Shown piece after piece: positions 18,733 through 26,940 of a DNA stretch of 48,319 nt; position 1 is the first letter of the stretch; each line of letters begins with the position of its first letter. The notes beneath the pieces are model-generated. The model saw only the letters and a list, made by a program, of their open reading frames with translations, did not search any database and had not been told where the DNA came from. The translations under genes were made by a program, and so were the position numbers. The DNA is from Snodgrassella sp945267035 (lineage in GTDB: Bacteria > Pseudomonadota > Gammaproteobacteria > Burkholderiales > Neisseriaceae). The stretch lies in contig NZ_JAFNPF010000005.1 in NCBI RefSeq assembly GCF_026535915.1, forward strand, positions 1-48,319, read 5' to 3'.

Positions 18733-18903
18733 ATGTCTCGTCTTTTAACATTAACTTTGCTGACAGCCTGCCTGCTCACCGCCTGTGGTTACAAAGGCGA
18801 TTTATACCTTCCAAAAGAAAAAGGGAAAGCCAAATTCGGTCCCGTACAGACTGGTCTTTCCATAGAACCTATTGATCAGAGGAAATTACCCGAAAATGAC
18901 TGA
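18733..18903 (+). CDS. lptM: LptM (YifL-like) small lipoprotein
   Basis: A 56-residue lipoprotein with signal peptide and lipobox LTAC (Cys18), followed by the family hallmark CGYKGDLYLP. In E. coli LptM binds the LptD/LptE outer-membrane LPS translocon and helps LptD mature. A GAGAG sequence precedes the ATG. The stop codon overlaps the lysA start by 8 bp, reproducing the lptM-lysA order conserved in many proteobacteria. A possible -10 TATAAT lies at 18644-18649. It is easily missed because of its size. Confidence 0.93.
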   Translation: MSRLLTLTLLTACLLTACGYKGDLYLPKEKGKAKFGPVQTGLSIEPIDQRKLPEND

Positions 18904-20122
18904 TTCAATTCAATGTGAACAAGTTTCCTACCGCGACTTAGCGACACAATATGGCACCCCCTTGTACGTCTACAGCCAACAGGCAATGACCGCAGCGTTT
19001 GATCAATATCAGCAAGCCTTCTCATCTTTACAACCGCTAATTTGCTATGCGGTCAAAGCCAACAGTAATCTTTCCATCTTGCGCCATTTTGCCCAAATGG
19101 GTAGTGGCTTCGATATCGTTTCTGCTGGAGAATTGCAGCGTGTATTAATGGCAGGTGGCGATCCGGCTAAAACCATCTTTTCCGGTGTTGGCAAAAGCGC
19201 AGCTGAAATAGAATTTGCCCTGTCAGAAAATATCTCCTGTTTTAACGTAGAGTCACTGCCCGAACTTGAGCGCATCAACACCATCGCGGGAAAAATGGGG
19301 CTGAGCGCACCAATATCACTACGCATCAATCCAGATGTTGATGCCCGTACCCATCCGTATATCTCTACCGGTCTGAAAGCCAATAAATTTGGCATAGCTT
19401 ATACCGAAGCCATAAGCGCATACCAACATGCTGCTAGCTTACCGCATCTCAACATCATCGGTATAGATTGTCATATAGGCTCACAACTGACAGATCTGAG
19501 CCCATTAGTTGAAGCTGCAGAACGCATGCTCGTGCTAATTGATCAGCTTTCAACTCTAGGAATTGAATTTCAACATATAGACTTAGGCGGTGGAATCGGC
19601 ATCGTTTATCAAAATGAAAACGTTCCGGATTTATCCGCCTATGCGGCAGCAGTGACCAAACTATTCAGCGGTCGTCACCTCAAACTAATCCTTGAACCTG
19701 GTCGTAGCCTCATAGGTCAAGCCGGCGGACTACTTACCACCGTTGAATACATCAAACAAAACGAAGAAAAAAACTTCGTCATCGTTGATGCAGCCATGAA
19801 TGATCTATTACGCCCCACTTTATATCAGGCTTATCATGGCATCATCAATATCAATCCAGACAGAAAAAATACCTTTAAAGCCGATGTGGTCGGTCCCATT
19901 TGCGAAAGCGGTGATTTTCTGGCTAAAGATCGGTCTATCGCAGCAGAAGCTGGCGATCTACTGTTAATACAAAGTACCGGTGCCTACGCTTCCAGTATGG
20001 CGAGCAACTACAATACTCGCGGTCGCGCAGCCGAAGTGTTAGTAAATGGCCCTAAGCATCGTCTTATTCGGCAGCGAGAGTCCATACCCTACCTACTCGC
20101 TCCAGAAATTGCTTGCCTGTAA
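18896..20122 (+). CDS. lysA: Diaminopimelate decarboxylase
   Basis: PLP enzyme that decarboxylates meso-diaminopimelate to L-lysine, the last step of lysine synthesis. From the ATG at 18896 it has 408 residues, the usual size. The PLP-binding lysine lies in CYAVKANSN (Lys54). Other signatures are HIGSQ, DLGGGIGI, EPGRSLIGQAG, the GPICESGDFL catalytic-cysteine motif and GAYASSMASNYN. The open frame extends back to 18872, but the ATG overlapping the lptM stop, with GAGG upstream, is the natural start. The 3' end abuts the toxin array: HINT-like sequence begins within a few bases of the stop codon. Confidence 0.97.
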   Translation: MTDSIQCEQVSYRDLATQYGTPLYVYSQQAMTAAFDQYQQAFSSLQPLICYAVKANSNLSILRHFAQMGSGFDIVSAGELQRVLMAGGDPAKTIFSGVGKSAAEIEFALSENISCFNVESLPELERINTIAGKMGLSAPISLRINPDVDARTHPYISTGLKANKFGIAYTEAISAYQHAASLPHLNIIGIDCHIGSQLTDLSPLVEAAERMLVLIDQLSTLGIEFQHIDLGGGIGIVYQNENVPDLSAYAAAVTKLFSGRHLKLILEPGRSLIGQAGGLLTTVEYIKQNEEKNFVIVDAAMNDLLRPTLYQAYHGIININPDRKNTFKADVVGPICESGDFLAKDRSIAAEAGDLLLIQSTGAYASSMASNYNTRGRAAEVLVNGPKHRLIRQRESIPYLLAPEIACL

Positions 20123-20457
20123 TCAAGCCCTCATCAGAATTGACCTATTCTCAAGCAATACAAACCGAACAAATAAAGCGGATGGTCATTTTAGTTACTC
20201 ATCAGCGATATAGCATGCAAATGTGTGGGTTGGAAGTTACTGGTGGCGAAGTGCAACGAATATCGCCTGAACACCGTTTCTACACTAACGGAGAAAGGAT
20301 AGAAGCCCGAGTGTTACAAGCAGGCGACCTGTTGCAAAATAAAGACGGCAATTAAGTAACCATTCTGAGCATAGAAACGTTACCCAATTATGAAAAAGTT
20401 TATAACTTTAATGTACAGGACAACGAAAACTATTATGTAACCGAAGAAAGAATTTTG
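20123..20457 (+). pseudogene. Truncated HINT pretoxin domain
   Basis: The translation contains the middle of a polymorphic-toxin HINT domain (RISPEHRFYTNGE, then VLQAGDLLQNKDGN) and its end (EKVYNFNVQDNENYYVTEE). HINT domains are intein-like autoprotease modules that sit just before C-terminal toxin domains. This copy has lost its N-terminal part at the lysA junction, has no start codon, and carries an in-frame TAA at 20353-20355 after KDGN. The frame resumes directly after that stop and runs into the following toxin module, so the lesion is a single nonsense change. It cannot be expressed as it stands. Confidence 0.8.
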
Positions 20458-20904
20458 GTGCATAATGGGTATAGAGAAAGACAAATCACTCAAGCAGAAT
20501 ATGATAATTTAAGAAGTAAAACACCAAGTAGAGCAATACAAAAAAGTGTAAATAAAGATGTTTCTCTTACTATGAAAGATCTCGCTTTACCTAATTTAAC
20601 AATAGATAAAAATTTGCCTGCAGATCATATTGTATCAATGGATGAAATTACTAGAATGGAAGGTTTCGGAAAACTGACACAAAAACAGCAGTTGGAAGTT
20701 TTAAATAATGAAAAAAATTTTATTGGTTTAAGTGCGACTGCAAACACTTCTAAAGGAAGTAAATCATTTGTAGAATGGACTGAATATAAGAAAGAAAAAA
20801 TAAAAGTAGATGAGACATTTAGGCAGGAGATGATAGAAAATCAAAAAAATTTAAAAATTGAATTACAAGAACAGATAAATAATTTTTTAAAAGGTGAACA
20901 ATGA
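20458..20904 (+). CDS. Silent HNH-type nuclease toxin module (cassette 1)
   Basis: C-terminal toxin domain beginning at the HINT end VHNGY. The motif LPADHIVSMDEITRMEGFG, followed by NNEKNFIGLS and ANTSKGSKSFVEW, is the pattern of HNH-superfamily nuclease toxins, with Asp-His and later Asn ligands. It would cut DNA or RNA of competitors. The module is intact to its stop but has no start codon of its own apart from in-frame TTG/GTG codons in the HINT end, and the HINT fragment before it is interrupted. It is therefore best seen as a donor cassette. It overlaps the next gene by 4 bp, the usual toxin-immunity coupling. Confidence 0.7.
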   Translation: MHNGYRERQITQAEYDNLRSKTPSRAIQKSVNKDVSLTMKDLALPNLTIDKNLPADHIVSMDEITRMEGFGKLTQKQQLEVLNNEKNFIGLSATANTSKGSKSFVEWTEYKKEKIKVDETFRQEMIENQKNLKIELQEQINNFLKGEQ

Positions 20905-21569
20905 ATATCCTAGAAATTTTGAAGGATAATAATTTAAAAAATGTTGTTTTAATAAATAAAGAACATATAAAATTTGATTTATTACCTAATGTTTGGAAAG
21001 AAATAATATTGGAGACAAATAACGAGCAGAAGAAAAAAATAATATTAAATTACTGGAATTCTTTTAAAGAGAAACTATCAAAAATATATCAAATTCTATC
21101 TAATGATTTAATTAATGTATGTGTAATAGAGCATAATAAAAAAATTAAAATGATATACATTTTTGATAGCAATGGTGATATCATCACTTATCAAGGAGAA
21201 TTGCCATGTAAGAATAGTTCATTTTTAGCGAAAATGCCTCAAGAAATAGCTATATTCTATCAACAAATACATAATGGCTGGAATGATACTATAAATGGAG
21301 CTCTTGGATTTGTATCAATAGAAAATATAAAATATTTAGATGAGTTAGAGTGGGGAATTTTAGAAAAAATTGATATTCCTGAAATTGATTTAAAAAATAC
21401 CTATTATATATTTCATAATGGAGCTGGAGGATATATATGTATTAATAATTTTGATGGAAATTATCAATACCTAATTTGGTGGAAAGATGAAAAGCCTGAG
21501 TATAATATAAATTTCTGGTCTTATTTTGACGCATGTGTTCAGATAAATTTTGGGTATAAAGAATTGTAA
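20901..21569 (+). CDS. Probable immunity protein of cassette 1 (SUKH-like)
   Basis: A 222-residue cytoplasmic protein whose ATG overlaps the toxin stop by 4 bp. There is no signal peptide or membrane segment. FLAKMPQEIAIFYQQIHNGW in the middle resembles the SMI1/KNR4 (SUKH) superfamily, the commonest immunity fold next to nuclease toxins, and the C-terminal half ends in an aromatic-rich LIWWKDEKPEYNINFWSYF. It should bind and neutralise the HNH-type toxin. The strong A+T bias contrasts with lysA and suggests horizontal origin. Confidence 0.65.
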   Translation: MNILEILKDNNLKNVVLINKEHIKFDLLPNVWKEIILETNNEQKKKIILNYWNSFKEKLSKIYQILSNDLINVCVIEHNKKIKMIYIFDSNGDIITYQGELPCKNSSFLAKMPQEIAIFYQQIHNGWNDTINGALGFVSIENIKYLDELEWGILEKIDIPEIDLKNTYYIFHNGAGGYICINNFDGNYQYLIWWKDEKPEYNINFWSYFDACVQINFGYKEL

Positions 21570-21614
21570 GAGATTAGTGAGGCTATTACCATATAATTTT
21601 ACTTAATTCTTCGA

Positions 21615-21668
21615 AATAACAAAAACTATTATGTTTCCGAAGAAGGAATTTTGGTGCATAATGGGTAT
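21615..21668 (+). repeat. HINT-end junction repeat, copy 2
   Basis: Encodes NNKNYYVSEEGILVHNGY. Further copies lie at 20418-20471, 23681-23734, 24778-24831, 26078-26131 and, degenerate, 27930-27979. The stretch around AACTATTATGT through TTTTGGTGCATAATGGGTAT is almost identical between copies and provides homology for recombination just upstream of each toxin module. All six copies point the same way. Confidence 0.85.
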
Positions 21669-21831
21669 AAATTCAACGATGATGGAAGCTTAATAACATT
21701 ATAACTGGTAAGCCGAATCCTGATGCATTAAGGCATCATAATGAATAAAAAGGAGTAATGGGGTTAGTAGATGAGTTTATTCATGCTAATCATGCCAAAA
21801 TAGGATTATATATGGGACAAGAGATAATAAT
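21669..21831 (+). pseudogene. Remnant of toxin module (cassette 2)
   Basis: Follows junction copy 2. The frame reads KFNDDGSLITL and then stops at 21703-21705. Protein-like fragments continue in other frames (TGKPNPDALRHHNE, then GLVDEFIHANHAKIGLYMG), showing that a toxin domain has been internally deleted and frameshifted. The family was not identified. The immunity gene behind it is the better preserved part. Confidence 0.55.
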
Positions 21832-22454
21832 ATGAAATGGAAATTCGTCAAAAAATTAAACGATGCCAACTTTATCAATCAAGTTGAACATAAATTAGCA
21901 ATATCTTTCCCAAATGAGTTAAAAGAAATTGTTATAAAATATAATAATGGTATGCCTGAACCTAATACTTTTGATACTGAAAAATTAAAAGGTAAAAGTT
22001 TTGGTGAATTACTAGATTTCAATTTAGATTCCGCAAACAACATACTTGAAAATTATTCATGGATTCAGGATAAGCTACCTGCCAACGTTATTCCTTTTGC
22101 TGTTGGAGCAGGAGGTGATTATTTATGTTATGATTTTAGAACAAAAAAAATAATCCAGAAATAATTTTTTGGGATCATGAACAAATATCAGAAATTGAAG
22201 GGAATAGATTAGTAGTTCCAGATCATGAATACGAATATGAATATTATAAATTGGAATATGTTGCTGATAATCTAAATGACTTGTTGAATAAGCTGTATGA
22301 CGATAAAGATGAAGAGGAAAAGGAATGGGAAAATAGAGAAATTCTATGGGAAATTTTTATGACAGAAGAACAATTAAAAGAGTTAGATGATAATGAATTA
22401 AAAAAAGTGAATCAAAGAAGAGCCAAAAATAACTTACTGCCAATTATAAAATAA
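21832..22454 (+). pseudogene. SUKH (SMI1/KNR4) immunity gene, frameshifted (copy A)
   Basis: The first 110 codons (MKWKFVKKLNDANFINQ...) end at a premature TAA at 22162-22164; the rest of the protein continues in another frame to 22454. The intact paralogue at 27217-27840 is exactly one base longer. The lesion is in a run of eight A (22143-22150); one more A restores the reading frame through NPEIIFWDHEQ. The family is SUKH, cytoplasmic immunity proteins. Because the mutation is in a homopolymer it could revert by slippage. Confidence 0.85.
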
Positions 22455-22479
22455 ATAAGCTCTGAAAATTTTCAGCACT

Positions 22480-22929
22480 CAAAACAATAAACTATACGGT
22501 AATTAAAAAATGTCCGGTGGTATATAATGGGTAGAATAAAGATGTTGAAGTACAAATTTCTCTAGTAAATAAGAATGAGACTATTAGAAAGATGGAGAAA
22601 AAATTATTTCTGTAGGATTAGCAAATGAATTTCTTAATAATGATCTAATGCAACAAGTTTCAGGAAAGTTTAGAGATGGCAAAAACTGTCTTTGATGGCA
22701 TTGATGTAGTTTAGAAGAAAGCTCTAAATTTAAGAATGAAACTCAAACAGGGAGCGGGACCTTAACCACAAATCAACAACGATCTGGAGAATGGAGAGCA
22801 TATCGTTTGAACTGGAAAAAATCTAATCATTTAAAAGTAACAACCATTTCAATAAACGATATAGCAGACAGACTTAGTCAAGTAAATTTGGATACGGGTA
22901 AGATAACAAACACAACAACGAGATCATGA
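22480..22929 (+). pseudogene. Remnant of toxin module (cassette 3)
   Basis: No complete frame and no HINT junction are present, but several fragments look coding (ISVGLANEFLNNDLMQQVSG and, at 22741-22929, GEWRAYRLNWKKSNHLKVTT). The last fragment ends in a TGA that overlaps the ATG of the next gene, the standard toxin-immunity arrangement. The family was not recognised. Confidence 0.55.
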
Positions 22930-23597
22930 ATTTAAAATTAGATTATATTAAAAATGTATTGATAAATAATACGAAAAATCTTTTAAAAAAAAGAGGATTT
23001 ATTTATGACAATAGAAAAGAATCTTTTATAAGAGAAGATTCATCGAGCAATAGACAAATTATCTCTTTTTTCTTTTACGCTCATGATACAAATATCCAAG
23101 TAGAAATTAAGGCAGAGCTAAAAATTAAGGAAATTGAAGATATTTATTATGGTTCAATTAGATATACAGATATAAAATACGATGACATAAAGACATTGTC
23201 GGCAAATATAGGTGTAATAATTGCATATCAAGAAAATAATGTAATTATAGGTGGTCCTAATCGAAGTAAAGTTATTTATTTAATCGAAAATAATAGCGAT
23301 GCTGAATTATTATCAAATGTAATTCCAAAAAGAATAAATGAATATATTTTACCTTTTTTTGAATATAATACTTCTATTCAAAAAATCGATTATTTATTGA
23401 ATAGTCATATTAAAGAAATATCTCCTTTTCGTTTTCTTTATCCATATAGATCTTGCATAGGTATTATTGCTGCAAAATTAAATAATTCTCCTTGTTTAAA
23501 TGAAATAATTAGTAATTATAGGGAAAAATTAAAAAACTCTAGAGAAGAATTTCAAAAACAATTTGAAAGTGTAGTTAATCAAATTAATAAAATATAA
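22926..23597 (+). CDS. Orphan immunity-like protein (cassette 3)
   Basis: An intact 223-residue protein of no family I can name. It is rich in Ile, Asn and Lys, with no signal peptide or clear transmembrane helix. An N-terminal KNLLKKRGFIYDNRKESFIR segment is followed by a predicted beta-rich middle and a charged helical C-terminus. Its ATG overlaps the stop of the decayed toxin remnant before it, so by position it is the cognate immunity protein and would now protect only against toxin delivered by other strains. Confidence 0.6.
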   Translation: MNLKLDYIKNVLINNTKNLLKKRGFIYDNRKESFIREDSSSNRQIISFFFYAHDTNIQVEIKAELKIKEIEDIYYGSIRYTDIKYDDIKTLSANIGVIIAYQENNVIIGGPNRSKVIYLIENNSDAELLSNVIPKRINEYILPFFEYNTSIQKIDYLLNSHIKEISPFRFLYPYRSCIGIIAAKLNNSPCLNEIISNYREKLKNSREEFQKQFESVVNQINKI

Positions 23598-23680
23598 ATT
23601 AAAAAAAGTTGAGCATAGATTTAATAAATACTGTAATAATTTAACATACGAAATGGTTAAATTATAATTTTCATGTTCGA

Positions 23681-23734
23681 GATAATGAAAACTATTATGT
23701 TACCGAAGAAGGAATTTTGGTGCATAATGGGTAT
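23681..23734 (+). repeat. HINT-end junction repeat, copy 3
   Basis: Encodes DNENYYVTEEGILVHNGY. Upstream HINT sequence (YEMVKL, then YNFHVR in another frame) is also recognisable but frameshifted by one base, so homology to the pretoxin extends back to about 23646. Confidence 0.88.
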
Positions 23735-24115
23735 AATAATAAACTTAGAAAACCAAGTAATACAAATACTAATTTTGATCATTCTAAAACAGTTAAACAT
23801 GCAGATGGAAGTGTTAGTTATACCGATAAAAAAGGAAATACTGTAAAATATAATGTAGGTGGATATCCAGATTTTTCACCATATTCTAAAAAAGATGTAG
23901 AAGTTCCAGGAATGAATGGTAATTATAGTCATGATTCAGCATTAGCTAATAAGCAAGCAGGATTATCAAGTACACCTGATGGCTATGTGTGGCATCATGT
24001 TGAAGATGGGAAAACAATGCAGCTTATACCTAAAAATATACATAATAAATTTCCTCATACAGGAGGAGCCTCAGGATTAAAAAACGGAACGTTACCATTA
24101 AATATATTATTATGA
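23717..24115 (+). CDS. Silent WHH-family nuclease toxin module (cassette 4)
   Basis: Starts in the HINT end (ILVHNGY) and is open to a stop at 24115. The central part is HADGSVSYTDKKGNTVKYN, then GYPDFSPYSKKDVEVPGMNG. The C-terminus carries GYVWHHVEDGKTMQLIPKNI followed by HNKFPHTGG, the signature of the WHH branch of the HNH/endonuclease VII toxin superfamily, with the Trp-His-His near 23990-23998. It should be a DNase once released. It has no start codon of its own other than the TTG/GTG in the junction. It overlaps the next gene by 4 bp. Confidence 0.8.
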   Translation: MVHNGYNNKLRKPSNTNTNFDHSKTVKHADGSVSYTDKKGNTVKYNVGGYPDFSPYSKKDVEVPGMNGNYSHDSALANKQAGLSSTPDGYVWHHVEDGKTMQLIPKNIHNKFPHTGGASGLKNGTLPLNILL

Positions 24116-24657
24116 ATAAATTAAATAGTTTAAATAAAGTAGACAAGTTATCAAATGAGAAAACTTTAAAACAATTGGAATTAAATTTAAAGTTTAGTAT
24201 TTATCCAGATTTCAAAAAAATATTAATTAATTATAATGCAGCAAAACCTCTCTATACATATTACAAGAAAAAAAAATTAAATTTTAATCTTGCATATTTA
24301 TTAGGCTTTTCAAATAAAGAATTTGAGAATTTTAAATCTGTATATACTATTTATTTAAAAAGAATGCCAGAAAACATGCTCCCAATAGGAATCATTGATG
24401 GAGGCGATTTATTATGTATGGATAACAAAACAGGAGAAGTTTATTATTGGTTTCATGAAGAAGATGATTGGGGATTTGAAGGAAATAAAAAATACCCGAC
24501 TAAAGTAGGTGATTCATTAAAGAAATTTTTAGATTTTTTAATTCCTAGTGAGAAACCAACTAAAGAAGAATTAGAGAGAGTTGAAAAAGAAGGAAAAACT
24601 ATTCATACCTCTGATGATTTTGATGATTTATTTTCTGATTATATAATAAAAAATTGA
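24112..24657 (+). CDS. SUKH (SMI1/KNR4) immunity protein of cassette 4
   Basis: 181 residues, intact. The SUKH pattern is visible: LELNLKFSIYPDFKKILINYNAA at the N-terminus, then RMPENMLPIGIIDGGDLLCMD and GEVYYWFHEED, followed by a loop and a C-terminal FLDFLIPSEKPT helix. The ATG overlaps the WHH-toxin stop by 4 bp, so it is the cognate immunity protein, probably acting in the cytoplasm by direct binding. It is distantly related to the SUKH genes at 21832 and 27217. Confidence 0.82.
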   Translation: MNKLNSLNKVDKLSNEKTLKQLELNLKFSIYPDFKKILINYNAAKPLYTYYKKKKLNFNLAYLLGFSNKEFENFKSVYTIYLKRMPENMLPIGIIDGGDLLCMDNKTGEVYYWFHEEDDWGFEGNKKYPTKVGDSLKKFLDFLIPSEKPTKEELERVEKEGKTIHTSDDFDDLFSDYIIKN

Positions 24658-24777
24658 TAATATATTTTTTTGCATCGTATTAGGTATTTTCATTTTGATA
24701 AGATTATACTTAACAAGAAAAAAGAGATGATTTATTCCCTTCTTTTGATTTAAAAACTATATAATTTTGATGTACAG

Positions 24778-24831
24778 GACAACGAAAACTATTATGTTAC
24801 CGAAGAAGGAATTTTGGTGCATAATGAGTAT
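24778..24831 (+). repeat. HINT-end junction repeat, copy 4
   Basis: Encodes DNENYYVTEEGILVHNEY (Gly to Glu at the first residue after Asn). The upstream bases TGTACAGGACAACGAAAACT match copy 1 exactly. Confidence 0.88.
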
Positions 24832-25219
24832 AAGCATGACTTACCTACTAGAAATAATGTGGCTAGTGGAGAAGCTGGAAAATATCAGAGTAGAACTGTC
24901 GGTGATACTGAGTGTCAAAATTCTGGCGGAGGAGAAAGGGTATGGACTGATGGAAATAAATGAGACAAGAACAATCGTACAAAATGCGGAATATGTTAGG
25001 AATGAAGCTAGAAGCCCTTATGTTAAAGGTAGTGAAGCTCCAGAGTTTTTACAAGCTAAAATAGAAGATGAATTTTACAGATATTCTCAGGTTATGAATG
25101 ATTCCTCTAACCCTCTAGAAAGATTAGAGCTTATAACTAATACAGAAAATTCTGTGAGTTATTTTGAGAGTTTAATGGATAAATTTAACATTTTTGATAG
25201 TGTTACAGTAAAAAAATAA
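24832..25219 (+). pseudogene. Frameshifted toxin module (cassette 5), possibly REase-fold
   Basis: From the junction the frame reads KHDLPTRNNVASGEAGKYQ and on to GGGERVWTDGNK, stopping at 24961-24963. The rest of the domain continues in another frame: INETRTIVQNAEYVRNEARS, then PYVKGSEAPEFLQAKIEDEF, to a stop at 25219. The ERVWTDG...ETRTIV.NAEYV...SPY arrangement recalls restriction-endonuclease-fold toxin domains of the maf/CDI type; this is from memory and uncertain. A single indel between about 24945 and 24965 inactivates it. Confidence 0.6.
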
Positions 25220-25227
25220 AATTAATT

Positions 25228-25596
25228 ATGAAAGCATTTATTTCACCTTATAAGGTAAAGGAATGGAAAATTAATAAATCAGAATTTATAGAATCATTGG
25301 AAAAAGGCTTTGCAAAAATAGAAATAAAGCAAATAAATAATGAAAATCGTAAGTTTTGTTTGGAATGGTCAATTAAAATTAATGATTCAATTTATATTGA
25401 GGGTATGTTAGACAAAACATTAAATTGCGTTTATTTTGAAACAAATGATGTTGAGTGGGGCTATACTTTTTCAAAATGGGTCCGGAAATTTATGCCTAAA
25501 GATGAAGAAATAATTATCTATGATGAAAGTTATGATATTGTTGAAAAATTAGATGAAAATACGAATAAAAATATTATAATAAGTAAATTTTCATAG
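25228..25596 (+). CDS. Immunity-like protein of cassette 5
   Basis: An intact 122-residue acidic cytoplasmic protein with no recognised family. It begins MKAFISPYKVKEWKINKSEF and contains VEWGYTFSKWVRKFMPKDEE, a compact alpha/beta-looking sequence with many aromatic residues. It lies 8 bp after the toxin stop, so by position it is the cognate immunity protein. A GTG at 25596 overlapping its stop starts the next, broken, reading frame. Confidence 0.6.
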   Translation: MKAFISPYKVKEWKINKSEFIESLEKGFAKIEIKQINNENRKFCLEWSIKINDSIYIEGMLDKTLNCVYFETNDVEWGYTFSKWVRKFMPKDEEIIIYDESYDIVEKLDENTNKNIIISKFS

Positions 25597-26035
25597 TGTT
25601 TACACAAGATAATTTTCAAGAATGGATATTTTATATTGATACTAAAATGGATTCATTTACTAATGAATTCGCTAGAGAAAATAATTTAACCCTAAATTAT
25701 AGTATTAAGTCTTTGGATGAACTCGAAAACTGAATTTTAAGTACTTTTATAGATAGTTCTGAGCTAATAGATGAGCCTAAATTATTGGATTCATAAGCAA
25801 TATATATAGGGGAGACTTTTAGGAAACAGATAGGTGGTAAATGGTATATGGATTTAGAAGATAAAAAAATGCCTATTATCATATGCCTGTATTGACAGGT
25901 CCTAATTATAAAGGTTTATTTTATCTTGCACCATTAACATATGTCGCAGCTTGTATTTCAAGAAACAAAGGCAATTACATCAGTAAAATATTAAAGAATT
26001 GTATGAAAGATATGAATATTCCTATAAATGAATAA
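25596..26035 (+). pseudogene. Decayed gene after the cassette-5 immunity gene
   Basis: A frame beginning GTG at 25596 (VFTQDNFQEWIFYIDTKMD) contains in-frame stops at 25731-25733 and 25794-25796 and a frameshift in the A-run near 25863-25868. It then continues as NAYYHMPVLTGPNYKGLFYL to a TAA at 26033-26035. It was once a protein of about 145 residues translationally coupled to the preceding gene. It could be a second immunity protein; the family is unknown. Confidence 0.6.
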
Positions 26036-26040
26036 TTTAA

Positions 26041-26064
26041 AAAAACCTCTAAAGAGGCTTTTTT
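26041..26064 (+). terminator. Terminator after cassette 5
   Basis: An A-run followed by CCTCT-AA-AGAGG and CTTTTTT forms a short T-tailed hairpin with one mismatch in the outer A/T part. It lies 6 bp after the decayed gene and just before junction copy 5, separating cassettes. Confidence 0.65.
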
Positions 26065-26077
26065 ATTTGAGTTTTGA

Positions 26078-26131
26078 AATAACGAAAACTATTATGTTAC
26101 CGAAGAAGGAATTTTTGTACTTAATGGGTAT
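26078..26131 (+). repeat. HINT-end junction repeat, copy 5
   Basis: Encodes NNENYYVTEEGIFVLNGY. The conserved His before the terminal Asn of the HINT domain is replaced by Leu (CAT to CTT). Confidence 0.85.
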
Positions 26132-26517
26132 GGTAAAGGGGAAGGACTTGAAGGAAACAATTGGGCTTTTGATGAGACTAAAGATATGGCTATGAGGGGA
26201 GGAGCAGATTATAGAGATGCATTAGATGAATTATTTATAAGAACAGGAATACCTGAAGAGGATTTTGAAGTAACTAAGTGGGGTATAGATGTAAAGGGAG
26301 AGGCTATTCCTGTGTAATATCTAGGGTCTAAAGGTGCTCTGGTGAATATAGATATTCCAGAATGGAATAATGTTAAACCAAATGGAAATTAGGAAAAGGA
26401 CCTCATTCACCTCATATAGAATATCAATCACCTAAAAAAGGGAAAAATAGGATTAGAGGGCATATATTCGTTGATGAAGTATCTGCTACAAAATCATATA
26501 AATTAAAAATAGCATAA
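26132..26517 (+). pseudogene. Broken toxin module (cassette 6)
   Basis: The toxin reads GKGEGLEGNNWAFDETKDMA and continues to GIDVKGEAIPV, where an in-frame TAA at 26316-26318 replaces a sense codon. It goes on as YLGSKGALVNIDIPEWNNVK and is frameshifted by one missing base near 26390. The end, GKGPHSPHIEYQSPKKGK and GHIFVDEVSATKSYKLKIA, stops at 26515-26517. The PHSPH...GHIFVDE pattern occurs in a polymorphic-toxin family in my memory (a type 47-like domain), but the name is uncertain. Its 1-2 bp gap to the next ATG is typical of toxin-immunity pairs. Confidence 0.6.
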
Positions 26518-26518
26518 A

Positions 26519-26940
26519 ATGAAAAATAAAATAGATGAATTGCAAAATGCCACTACTTTATTAAAGTTAGATTATAAAATAATTTCAGGAAATGAAGCGA
26601 ATGATATAATAAATAAAATATTTAATATATATATCAACCTTTAAAATAAATGGGCATTTATTAATTGGAAATGATAATTCTACCAAATTAAAAACTGATG
26701 AAAATGAGTGTACTTTTTCCTTCAGTTGGATATTTGCTTTAAAATTAAGTGGTTTTAGAAATTATCTCCAGTCTGGTCTTGATAATGGGCATTAAAAAAA
26801 TGATCGATGAGTGTATAGATTGTACTTGGAAAAATTTCAATAATTTAGCTGCTAAAATTGAAAATAGCGTAGTTTTATCCTATATAGAGAAATTAAATTT
26901 TCACAATTATCCTCTGCCAAAGCTATTTAAAGAAGCTTAA
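26519..26940 (+). pseudogene. Decayed immunity gene of cassette 6
   Basis: Begins with ATG at 26519 (MKNKIDELQNATTLLKLDYK), one base after the toxin stop. The frame stops near 26643; coding-like sequence resumes in other frames as INGHLLIGNDNSTKLKTDEN and, after a further shift in an A-run near 26796, as MIDECIDCTWKNFNNLAAKI to a stop at 26938-26940. At least two frameshifts are needed to read it through. Family not recognised. Confidence 0.5.

Noticed and set aside
24767..25219. Single 150-residue protein starting MMYRTTKTIMLP
   Set aside because: Its first half is the HINT junction and toxin read in the wrong frame; only the last part is real coding sequence. It is listed as a frameshifted toxin instead.
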